This document shows positions 28,581 to 37,117 of a stretch of 52,556 bases of DNA, one piece after another (within the stretch, counting starts at the first letter, position 1; every line of letters begins with the position of its first letter). Both the position numbers and the translations under genes were made by a program. Location of the stretch: NCBI GenBank assembly GCA_005116815.1, contig SWDR01000028.1, positions 1 to 52,556 of the forward strand. The letters are read 5' to 3'. Source of the DNA: Nitrospira sp. (lineage in GTDB: Bacteria > Nitrospirota > Nitrospiria > Nitrospirales > Nitrospiraceae). The notes below the pieces were generated by a model. It did no database searches. It was not told the origin of the DNA and saw nothing but the letters and a program-made list of their open reading frames with translations.

Positions 28581-30272
28581 CTTGGTCGGTTCCACCCAGA
28601 CGAGATCGTACAATTCATCGACATAGTACTTGTTGAGCAGGGTCGTATAGACCGCCTGGAATTTTGTCGCCAACCGCTCCGGCGCCGAGAGATTCACACT
28701 ATAGAAATAATGCGCGACGCCCCAGCCCAACAACGCAATTCCTGTGGCAATCATCATGAGTGTGAGGACGAGTCCGGTGCTGGCCTCATGCTCCCCTCCC
28801 ATACCAGCGACCGGCGCCAGAAATTGGTGGAGCCAGCCATGCTCAGGGGGAAAGCCCAGGAATCCCCCAAAAACGGATAACACCCCTAACGCCATGAGCG
28901 GACCGACCATCACTGTCGGGGATTCATGGACATGTTCCTCGGTATGGTGGTCCATCCGCGAGGTGCCGTAAAAGGTCAGATAGGTCAGGCGGAACATGTA
29001 GAAGGAGGTCAGCAATGCGCCGATGGCCGCCATACCATAGAGGACATAATGTTCGTGCGTGAAGGCATGAGCCAGGATTTCATCTTTACTCCAGAAACCT
29101 GCCAACGGCGGGATACCGGCGATCGCAACGGTGCCGATTAGAAACAGCCGATAGGTCCAGGGAATCTTGGTGCTGAGGCCACCCATCTTTCGAATGTCTT
29201 GTTCGCCCGAGAGCGCATGGATCACCGACCCGGCGGAGAGGAACAAGAGGGCCTTGAAGAAGGCATGAGTCATGAGATGAAACACGGCAGCCGAGTATGC
29301 GCCGATTCCGCATCCGAGAAACATGTACCCGAGCTGGCTTACCGTCGAATAGGCCAAGACCCGCTTAATGTCCGTTTGCACAAGACCAATGGTAGCGGCG
29401 AAGAGTGCCGTGATGCCGCCAATCGTTCCGACCCAAAACATGGCGGTGGGGGACATGTCGAAAATGGCATGGTTTCGCACGATCATGTAGACCCCTGCCG
29501 TCACCATCGTCGCTGCATGGATGAGGGCGCTGACCGGTGTCGGACCTTCCATCGCATCCGGGAGCCAGGTATAGAGGGGGAGCTGGGCTGATTTGCCGAT
29601 GGCACCGACGAGCAGGCAGAGCGCAATTGCCGTGGCCATGTCCGGAGACAGTTGTCCGACCTGGGCAAACACCTTCGTGTAGTCCAGCGTCTTGAAATTG
29701 ATGAAGATCAGGAAGATCGCCAGTAGGAATCCGGCATCCCCGATACGGTTCACCACGAACGCTTTCGAGGCAGCTTTGGCGGCAGAGACCTTATCGTAGT
29801 AATAGCCGATCAAGAGATAGGAGCAGAGTCCGACTCCTTCCCAGCCAATAAAGAGCACGACATAGTTGTTCCCCATGACGAGGAGCAACATGGAGACCAT
29901 GAAGAGGTTCATGTAGGTGAAGAATCTGGTGAATCCCGCTTCTCCATGCATGTAGCCGACGGAGTAGACGTGAATCAGCAAACCAACACCCGTGACCACC
30001 AGCAACATGATGCAGGTAAGCGGGTCGACCAGATAGGCTAGGTTGATAGTGAGATCGCCGCCGAAGATCCATTGATAGGCGATGACTTCATGCGCGGTGC
30101 CGGTCCTCAAGATGTCGATGAATACACCGAGCGTGCAGAGAAATGACAACCCGACTGAGCCCCAGGCCAGCCGGTGTGCGATCTCGTGGGAATATTTCCT
30201 GCCAGCGAGCCCGTTCACGATAGCGGCCAGCAAAGGAAATACCGGAATGAGTTTTATGAGTAGATCCGTCAC
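28554..30272 (-). CDS. nuoL: NADH-quinone oxidoreductase subunit L, apparently C-terminally truncated
   Basis: GAIGKSAQLPLYTWLPDAMEGPTPVSALIHAATMVTAGVYM; ends at YYVDELYDLVWVEPTKKLGQLLDW*. Confidence 0.93.
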   Translation of the reverse strand: MTDLLIKLIPVFPLLAAIVNGLAGRKYSHEIAHRLAWGSVGLSFLCTLGVFIDILRTGTAHEVIAYQWIFGGDLTINLAYLVDPLTCIMLLVVTGVGLLIHVYSVGYMHGEAGFTRFFTYMNLFMVSMLLLVMGNNYVVLFIGWEGVGLCSYLLIGYYYDKVSAAKAASKAFVVNRIGDAGFLLAIFLIFINFKTLDYTKVFAQVGQLSPDMATAIALCLLVGAIGKSAQLPLYTWLPDAMEGPTPVSALIHAATMVTAGVYMIVRNHAIFDMSPTAMFWVGTIGGITALFAATIGLVQTDIKRVLAYSTVSQLGYMFLGCGIGAYSAAVFHLMTHAFFKALLFLSAGSVIHALSGEQDIRKMGGLSTKIPWTYRLFLIGTVAIAGIPPLAGFWSKDEILAHAFTHEHYVLYGMAAIGALLTSFYMFRLTYLTFYGTSRMDHHTEEHVHESPTVMVGPLMALGVLSVFGGFLGFPPEHGWLHQFLAPVAGMGGEHEASTGLVLTLMMIATGIALLGWGVAHYFYSVNLSAPERLATKFQAVYTTLLNKYYVDELYDLVWVEPTKKLGQLLDW

Positions 30273-30273
30273 A

Positions 30274-30576
30274 TTACCACTTCAAGAGGTTCATCTCGTC
30301 CACGTTCGTGGAGATCTTTCCACGGAACACGACGATGATGATGGCGAGCCCGATTGCCGCTTCTCCGGCCGCAATGGCAATGATGAACAACGCCACCAAT
30401 TGGCCAGCCATGGATTCCAGGTAATAAGAAAAGGCGACAAGGTTGATGTTTGCCGCGTTCAACATGATCTCGACGGACATCAACACGATGATGAAGTTCC
30501 GTCTGATCAAGACGCCGAGCAGGCCGGTAATAAACAACACGGCGCTCACGGCGACATAGGCGCTTAACGGAACCAT
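30274..30576 (-). CDS. nuoK: NADH-quinone oxidoreductase subunit K
   Basis: [47 protein letters not shown]. Confidence 0.95.
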   Translation of the reverse strand: MVPLSAYVAVSAVLFITGLLGVLIRRNFIIVLMSVEIMLNAANINLVAFSYYLESMAGQLVALFIIAIAAGEAAIGLAIIIVVFRGKISTNVDEMNLLKW

Positions 30577-30588
30577 AGACCGAATCCT

Positions 30589-31113
30589 TTATCTTCCACG
30601 TTTCTCCACGATCGGCTTCGGCGTTTTTGCCAGCACGATCGCTCCGATGACCGCGCCCAACAGGAACACCCCGACGATTTCGAACTGCAAGAGATACTCG
30701 CTGAACATCTTGATTCCGACTGCGTAGGTATCCCCGTCCTGGAGCACCGCCACGGTGGGGGCATCGCCCTTTGCGCCTGCGAAAGGTGAGCGGAGCAGGA
30801 GGCTCAGGACGTAGACCGATCCAAGAGCTGCCGGAGCGAGAAAATACCGGTACGAGGAATGAAGATACCGATCGTCGGTTTTCAAATTCATCAACATCAG
30901 CACGAAGAGATACAAGACAAGGATCGCACCGGCGTAGACGATGACTTGCACCGCCCAGAGGAATTCGGCGTTGAGCAGGATGAAGAGCCCGGAGACGTGA
31001 AGCAGCAGAGCCAGGAGAGCCAGGCCGCAATGCACCGGGTGCTTGAGCGCGACCGTCATGACGCCCGCGACAATGCTGACCAATGCGAAATAGGTGAAAA
31101 ATACCAAAACCAT
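30589..31113 (-). CDS. nuoJ: NADH-quinone oxidoreductase subunit J
   Basis: NAEFLWAVQVIVYAGAILVLYLFVLMLMN. Confidence 0.95.
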   Translation of the reverse strand: MVLVFFTYFALVSIVAGVMTVALKHPVHCGLALLALLLHVSGLFILLNAEFLWAVQVIVYAGAILVLYLFVLMLMNLKTDDRYLHSSYRYFLAPAALGSVYVLSLLLRSPFAGAKGDAPTVAVLQDGDTYAVGIKMFSEYLLQFEIVGVFLLGAVIGAIVLAKTPKPIVEKRGR

Positions 31114-31121
31114 CGATCGAT

Positions 31122-31709
31122 TCAGCCCAGATGCTTAGGTTGCGATTGAGTCGGCTTCAATACCGATTGCGGGAAGTAATACCGATACTCCCGGCTTTCC
31201 TCAACGTTCTGTTCCTGATTATGCGCGTATAAGTATTTTTTTGCATCGTCGAGATGCCGCTCTCCGATTTCGTACAGCCGCTTCTTATCGAACAGCAGGG
31301 TCCGTTTGTCGTGAGTGGAAAACTCGTACATCTTGGTCATGGCTAAGGCGTTGACGGGACAGGCCTCGACGCAGTAGCCGCAAAAAACACATTTCGTAAT
31401 ATCGATGTAAAACTCGCTGGCAAATCGCTGCAGCGGACGCGCCGCATCTTCCGAACTGATGACCTTGATACAGCGGGATGGACAGGCGGCTTCGCAGAGG
31501 TCACAGCCGACACAGCGCTCCTGATGATCGTCATAGCGCAACAGAGCCAATGCCCCCCGGTGTGTATCGGGGAGAACGCGTTGCTCCCGCGGGTACTGGA
31601 AGGTAATGGGCTTATGGAACATATGCTTGAACGTCACCTTCATCGCGTCCCAGATCTCATAAAACAACGCGGCATGGAGAATGTTCTTGATCAGTACGGT
31701 GACACGCAT
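31122..31709 (-). CDS. nuoI: NADH-quinone oxidoreductase subunit I
   Basis: Two 4Fe-4S motifs CVGCDLCEAACPSRC and CVFCGYCVEACPVNAL. Confidence 0.95.
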   Translation of the reverse strand: MRVTVLIKNILHAALFYEIWDAMKVTFKHMFHKPITFQYPREQRVLPDTHRGALALLRYDDHQERCVGCDLCEAACPSRCIKVISSEDAARPLQRFASEFYIDITKCVFCGYCVEACPVNALAMTKMYEFSTHDKRTLLFDKKRLYEIGERHLDDAKKYLYAHNQEQNVEESREYRYYFPQSVLKPTQSQPKHLG

Positions 31710-31729
31710 CGATGTTTCCCTGTTTCCCC

Positions 31730-34426
31730 TTATGCTTTTTCGATCGTCACGCCAATACGCTTAAACGAAGGCACTCCGGTAGTCGGATCGACCTGAACCG
31801 ACATCAGATCTTTGACCGGGGGCTCGTTGAAATGCTCCGGAAAGAAGCAGGTCTGCGGGGCGACAGACTGATCCGGCTGCACCGCCACTTGCAGCGAACC
31901 ACGATCAGATGTGAGGCGCACCTTGCCCCCTTCACTCACCGCAAGCCGTTTCATATCTTCCGGATTCATCCTGAGCCGACCGGTATTCGGGGCGATCTTG
32001 ATGAGCCCTGGCGCTTCCGTGGACATTTTGCCGGAATGATACAGGATCTGTCCCATCAACAACCCATAGGGCCGCTGAGCCTTCGCGTCCGACGCAACTG
32101 GGGCTCGATAACGCGCTGCCACTTCGCCGGCATAACCGTTCGACAGATAGCGGTCTACCGTCGGAACGACCTTCCGGGGCTGTCCGAGGTTGTAGTACCC
32201 GGGCAATAGCTTCATGATCTCGGCTTGAATGTCGTTCGACGATTCATATTCCCATTGGCAGCCCAGCGCGTTGGCCAATGCCGTCATGATGTGCCAGTCC
32301 GGCAAACTTTCTCCGACCGGATCCAGCGCCTCGCGGACACGCAGAACACGACCTTCCAGGTTGGTGAAGGTGCCGTCTTTTTCCGCGGACGTACAGGCCG
32401 GCAACACCGCATGAGCCATACGCGCAGTCTCGGTCATGAACGGATCCTGGACGACGAGCAATTCCAGCCGATCCAATGCCGCACGAACTTCCATCGATGC
32501 CGGCAACGTCGCGAGCGGATTCTCTCCAATCACATACAGCGCACGGATCTGGCCGCTCTTGCAGCGCTTGAGTATCTCGACGAGATTCGCGCCGGATCCG
32601 GCTGCCGGGAGCGTCACGTCCCAGGCCTTCGCAAACCGGTCGCGAGCGGCCTGATCACTGAAGGAGGCTTGACCGGGAAGGAATTCCGGGGCAACCCCCA
32701 TATCGACGGCGCCCTGCTCGTTCGGCTCTTCTGTCACCGTATTCACGCCACAGCCGGGCTGGCCTAACTTGCCGGTGACCCAGGCGAGATCCATCAGTTT
32801 CAACACGTTCTGATATCCGCCTGACTGCCGGACGATGCCCTCGGCACAGAGGATGATGGAGCGTGGCGCTTCGGCGAAGATGCCCGCTGTGGTTTTCAAG
32901 GCTTCAACCGACATGCCGGTCCGCGCCGCTACCTGCTCCAATGACACGTGGGCCACCGCAGCCTTCAAGGCCTCAAAAGCCTTCGGGTGCTTCCCGGTGG
33001 TCTCCTCATCGATTAACCCAAGCTCCAGAGTGGCCTTCACGAGTCCGTCGATCACGAGCCCTTCCGTTCCGGGACTGATGAGATAGGGATGGGATGCCAG
33101 CTTGGCCATATTCGTGATAGCGGAATCGATGACGACCACCTGCGCCTGATAGACACGAATCGCTTCCTTGATCCGTACGGCTGTGAGCGGATTGGTCTCC
33201 GTAAGGTTCGAGCCAATGAGCACGATGGCTTTGGCCTTTGTCAGGTCTTCCCAGTCGTTCGGGCTCCGCCCAATCCCCAACGCATGCCGGGAGGCATGGA
33301 CAAAGTTGAGATGGCCGTAGCGCGCGCTGCTGTCGAACTGGTTGGTCCGGAACCCGGTTCGCATGAGTTTCTGGAAGAGATAGAGCTCTTCGTTGGTGCA
33401 ACGGGCGGTGATCAGACCGGCAATCGCGTCCGGTCCATGCTTGCGGCGGATTTCAGAGAACTGTTCCACCACCTGGTGCATGGCTTCGAGCCAAGGCACT
33501 TCGACGAGCTGATTGCCTTTGCGGAGGAGCGGTTGCTTGAGACGTGCAGCGCTATCGATGTACTCGAACCCGAAACGCCCTCGCACGCAAAGCCCGCCAT
33601 GCCCCTTGGCAGTATCGGCCCGATCGCCCCATTTGTTCTTCCATGACAACGGCGAGGTCACACGAACGACTTCAGCATCCTTGGTCTCAAGGTGCATCTG
33701 GCAGCCGTCCCCACAGTAGTTGCAGGTCGTGGTGGTTTTCTTCATCTGCCACGGCTTGTACAAATACTTGGAAAATTTATTCGTAATCGCGCCAACCGGA
33801 CAGACAGCGAGGCAGTCTCCGCAGAACTCGCAGGAGAGCGCGAGGTCTCCCTTCGGCACGACTTGATTGAATCCGCCCTTCTTCATGAACTGCAGCGCAT
33901 CGATCATCAAGACGTCTTTACAGACGTTGATGCATTCTGCGCAGGCGATGCAGCGGTTCATATTGAAGTCGAGCACCGGGCTGCGGGTATCTTCCGGAAT
34001 AAATTTCTGTTTGGCGTTGGCCAGGTTCGTGACCCCATGCTGGAAGGCCATATCTTGCAGTTCGCAATGGCCGTCGGCATCGCAGACCGGACAGTCGAGA
34101 GGATGGACCGAGAGGTGCTTCTCCACCGCTTTCTTCCTGGCCTGGAAGAGATCGTCGCCCTCGGTTCTGATAACCATACCGGCGGCGGCTTTAGCAGTGC
34201 AGGAACGGACCGGTGCTTTCTTGCCCTCCTGCATGACCAAACACATGCCGCAGGAGCCGAAGGGATCGAAGGTATAGTGGTAACACATGGCCGGAATGAT
34301 CTTGCCCGTACTTGATATCACGTCGTAGAGCGAGACTCCGTCCTTCGCAGTCACAGTCTTCCCGTCAATCGACAGCTCGATCGCGACGGCCTCTACCTCT
34401 GGATTGGTTGCTGGCTTCAAACCCAT
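31730..34426 (-). CDS. nuoG: NADH-quinone oxidoreductase subunit G
   Basis: 2Fe-2S/4Fe-4S N-terminus (FGSCGMCLV, CPVCDADGHCELQ, CIACAECINVC, CEFCGDCLAVCPVGAI) plus molybdopterin-oxidoreductase-like domain. Confidence 0.95.
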   Translation of the reverse strand: MGLKPATNPEVEAVAIELSIDGKTVTAKDGVSLYDVISSTGKIIPAMCYHYTFDPFGSCGMCLVMQEGKKAPVRSCTAKAAAGMVIRTEGDDLFQARKKAVEKHLSVHPLDCPVCDADGHCELQDMAFQHGVTNLANAKQKFIPEDTRSPVLDFNMNRCIACAECINVCKDVLMIDALQFMKKGGFNQVVPKGDLALSCEFCGDCLAVCPVGAITNKFSKYLYKPWQMKKTTTTCNYCGDGCQMHLETKDAEVVRVTSPLSWKNKWGDRADTAKGHGGLCVRGRFGFEYIDSAARLKQPLLRKGNQLVEVPWLEAMHQVVEQFSEIRRKHGPDAIAGLITARCTNEELYLFQKLMRTGFRTNQFDSSARYGHLNFVHASRHALGIGRSPNDWEDLTKAKAIVLIGSNLTETNPLTAVRIKEAIRVYQAQVVVIDSAITNMAKLASHPYLISPGTEGLVIDGLVKATLELGLIDEETTGKHPKAFEALKAAVAHVSLEQVAARTGMSVEALKTTAGIFAEAPRSIILCAEGIVRQSGGYQNVLKLMDLAWVTGKLGQPGCGVNTVTEEPNEQGAVDMGVAPEFLPGQASFSDQAARDRFAKAWDVTLPAAGSGANLVEILKRCKSGQIRALYVIGENPLATLPASMEVRAALDRLELLVVQDPFMTETARMAHAVLPACTSAEKDGTFTNLEGRVLRVREALDPVGESLPDWHIMTALANALGCQWEYESSNDIQAEIMKLLPGYYNLGQPRKVVPTVDRYLSNGYAGEVAARYRAPVASDAKAQRPYGLLMGQILYHSGKMSTEAPGLIKIAPNTGRLRMNPEDMKRLAVSEGGKVRLTSDRGSLQVAVQPDQSVAPQTCFFPEHFNEPPVKDLMSVQVDPTTGVPSFKRIGVTIEKA

Positions 34427-34457
34427 GCTTCAACTCCACCACTGAGCGATGAATGCA

Positions 34458-34517
34458 GAACGATGAACAAGGGCACATGAGCTGTTAGTTTTTGGTTACA
34501 TTCAACGTTCATCGTTC
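34458..34517. repeat. Inverted repeat in nuoD-nuoG intergenic region
   Basis: GAACGATGAAC (34458-34468) and GTTCATCGTTC (34507-34517), perfect 11-bp arms. Confidence 0.7.
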
Positions 34518-34532
34518 ATCACTCATCATTGT

Positions 34533-35777
34533 CTACCGGTCGCACTCACCCATCACAATGTCGTAGCTCCCGAAGAGCGTGATCGCATCGGCGATCATAT
34601 AACCTCTGGACATATGGTCGAATGCGCCCATGTGAATAAACGAAGGGGCGCGAATCTTCAAGCGGTAGGGTTTTCCACCGCCCGTGCTGACGATATAAAA
34701 CCCCAACTCGCCCTTATGCGCTTCGGTGCCGCAGTAAATCTCTCCCGGAGGGGCGTCGAAACCCTGCGAGAAGAGTTTGAATTGCTGGATCATGGATTCC
34801 AAATTCGTGAAGACTCGCTGTTTCGGCGGCAACGTGACGCTAGGCACATCGGCCATGATGGGACCGTCCTGCATCTGCTCCAGACATTGCCGAATGATCT
34901 TCACACTTTCATAGAGCTCCTGGACACGAATCCAGTACCGATCATACGTGTCGCCGTTCTTGCCAAGCGGCACACTGAACTCACACTTGGGGTAAGCCGA
35001 ATAGGGCTCAGCCTTACGAAGGTCGTAGTCGACGCCAGAGGCGCGGAGCGTCGGTCCGCTGAGACCGAAACTGACGGCGTCTTCCGCCGAAATAACCGCC
35101 ACACCCTTCGTCCGCGCGACCCAAATCCGATTCGTCTCCAGAAAGATCACGTACTCATCGATCTTTGGCGGAAAATAATCCAGGAACTGCTTCAGCTTAT
35201 CGAGCAACGACGACGTAAGATCCCGCTCGACACCGCCGATGCGATACCAGCTGGTCGTCAGACGCGCGCCGCACAATTCATCGAACCAATCCAGGAGAAT
35301 TTCCCGATCCCGGAAACAATAGAAGAAAACGGTCATGGCCCCGATGTCGAGCGCCTGCGTACCGAGCCAGAACTGATGGCCAATGATACGTTGGACCTCT
35401 GCCACGATCGTGCGCAGATACTCGGCCCGATCCGGCACGGTGATGTTCATGAGTTTTTCGACCGCGCGACAGTAAGCGAAGTTGTTGTACATCGCGCAGA
35501 CGTAATCGAGCCGGTCGGTGTGGGGAATAAATTGATGATAGGTGCCGTCTTCCGCAAGTTTTTCCACTCCGCGATGCAGAAACCCCAACACCGGAGTAGA
35601 CTTCACCAGGCGTTCGCCCTCCAACTCGAGGATCACTTTCAGCACGCCATGGGTCGCAGGGTGCTGGGGACCCATATTGAGCAGGAGCTCCTCCGTGCGC
35701 AAGGTCGGGAGGGTCTCGCTCTCCGGATGGGCCGGGTCGACCTTATAAACGGTTGTTCGTTGATCTTCAAAGGCCAT
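34533..35777 (-). CDS. nuoD: NADH-quinone oxidoreductase subunit D
   Basis: LNMGPQHPATHGVL; terminal GSYDIVMGECDR. Confidence 0.97.
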   Translation of the reverse strand: MAFEDQRTTVYKVDPAHPESETLPTLRTEELLLNMGPQHPATHGVLKVILELEGERLVKSTPVLGFLHRGVEKLAEDGTYHQFIPHTDRLDYVCAMYNNFAYCRAVEKLMNITVPDRAEYLRTIVAEVQRIIGHQFWLGTQALDIGAMTVFFYCFRDREILLDWFDELCGARLTTSWYRIGGVERDLTSSLLDKLKQFLDYFPPKIDEYVIFLETNRIWVARTKGVAVISAEDAVSFGLSGPTLRASGVDYDLRKAEPYSAYPKCEFSVPLGKNGDTYDRYWIRVQELYESVKIIRQCLEQMQDGPIMADVPSVTLPPKQRVFTNLESMIQQFKLFSQGFDAPPGEIYCGTEAHKGELGFYIVSTGGGKPYRLKIRAPSFIHMGAFDHMSRGYMIADAITLFGSYDIVMGECDR

Positions 35778-35785
35778 CGTCTGTC

Positions 35786-36289
35786 CTACCGGGCCGTTTC
35801 GTCCAAGAACTCAAACGTGTCACGCCAACCCTTGCCACGAAGCGGAAAATCCTTTCGCAAGGGATAGCCTTCAGTGTAATCGTCGGGCATGAGGATCCGT
35901 CGGAGATCCGGATGGTGCCGGAAGCGGATGCCCATCATGTCGTAGACTTCACGTTCCATGAAATCGGCGCCTTTCCAGAGATCCGTCAAAGAATCGACGA
36001 TGCAGTCCGATTCGGGCACTCGAGTCTTGAGCCTGATACGCTGACGCTTTTTGATCGAGTAGAACTCATACACGACTTCAAATCGCTCTTCGTCATCAGG
36101 CCAATCGACCGAACTCACATGCACGATGTAATCGAAATCCATGGCCGGATCGTCATGAAGGTACTGTGCGACCTCATGAAGGCGGTCCCGCGTGACGGTC
36201 ACCGCAAGGTCGCCGCGCCACTCCACGGCTTTCACCAAGCCGACAGGGAAGGTATCTTGGAGTTGGCTGGCCAATTGCTGCAATGACAT
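35786..36289 (-). CDS. nuoC: NADH-quinone oxidoreductase subunit C
   Basis: EREVYDMMGIRFRHHPDLRRILMPDDYTEGYPLRKDFPL. Confidence 0.96.
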   Translation of the reverse strand: MSLQQLASQLQDTFPVGLVKAVEWRGDLAVTVTRDRLHEVAQYLHDDPAMDFDYIVHVSSVDWPDDEERFEVVYEFYSIKKRQRIRLKTRVPESDCIVDSLTDLWKGADFMEREVYDMMGIRFRHHPDLRRILMPDDYTEGYPLRKDFPLRGKGWRDTFEFLDETAR

Positions 36290-36296
36290 GGGGGAC

Positions 36297-36830
36297 CTAA
36301 ATCTTAATTTTAAAGCCGGGCTTGACCTGATCCGGCTGCGTCAGAAACACACGTTTCAGCATGATCCGTTCTTGCAACTTGAGGATGCCGTCAAAGAGCG
36401 CCTCTGGCGTTGGAGGACATCCAGGCACATAGATATCCACCGGCACAAAACGATCGACGCCCTGAACGACGCTATAGCTATCGTAAATGTTTCCCGACGT
36501 GGCGCATGACCCCATCGCAATGACATACTTCGGTTCCGGCATTTGGTCGTAAATTTTCCTGATTACCGGCGCCATCCTGCGGCAAACAGTCCCGGCGACG
36601 ATCATGAGATCCGACTGCCGAGGCGAGGCCCGGAAGACGCCAGCCCCATAACGGTCCATATCGTACCGTGACGACACCGCAGCGATCATTTCGATGGCGC
36701 AACAGGCCAGACCAAACGTCATAGGCCAGAGCGATCCTTTACGGGCCCAATTCACCGCTTTTTCGACCGTTGTGGTCACGACATCTGGAGTCCCGTCTTT
36801 ATCGTGACGACCGATTTGAATTAGTCCCAT
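36297..36830 (-). CDS. nuoB: NADH-quinone oxidoreductase subunit B
   Basis: [54 protein letters not shown]. Confidence 0.97.
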   Translation of the reverse strand: MGLIQIGRHDKDGTPDVVTTTVEKAVNWARKGSLWPMTFGLACCAIEMIAAVSSRYDMDRYGAGVFRASPRQSDLMIVAGTVCRRMAPVIRKIYDQMPEPKYVIAMGSCATSGNIYDSYSVVQGVDRFVPVDIYVPGCPPTPEALFDGILKLQERIMLKRVFLTQPDQVKPGFKIKI

Positions 36831-37117
36831 TCCAGGGCTCCCTTACGCCAGGCATAGACATAGGCCACCAAGAACAACCCGATGAAGACCAGCATTTCAA
36901 TCAACCCGATCAACCCTATTTTGGTGAAGACCACCGCCCATGGGTAGAGAAAGATGACCTCGATATCGAAAATCACGAAGAGCATCGCGAAGATGTAGTA
37001 CCGAACTGGGAATGGCATCCGAGCATCAGAGAACGGCTCCGATCCGCACTCATAGGTAGAGAGCTTCTCAGATTCTGGATACTTCGGTATAGACTGCGGT
37101 GAGTCCAAGACCCACAT
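36821..37117 (-). CDS. nuoA: NADH-quinone oxidoreductase subunit A, lacking the usual N-terminal TM helix
   Basis: [47 protein letters not shown]; preceding residues [16 protein letters not shown] are not hydrophobic. Confidence 0.85.
   Translation of the reverse strand: MWVLDSPQSIPKYPESEKLSTYECGSEPFSDARMPFPVRYYIFAMLFVIFDIEVIFLYPWAVVFTKIGLIGLIEMLVFIGLFLVAYVYAWRKGALEWD

Noticed and set aside
30269-31030. 253-aa minus-strand ORF overlapping nuoJ and nuoK
   Set aside because: Out-of-frame artefact over two conserved subunits
34614-35867. 417-aa plus-strand ORF antisense to nuoD
   Set aside because: Mirror ORF of a well-conserved gene; low-complexity Arg/His/Leu-rich translation without recognisable motifs
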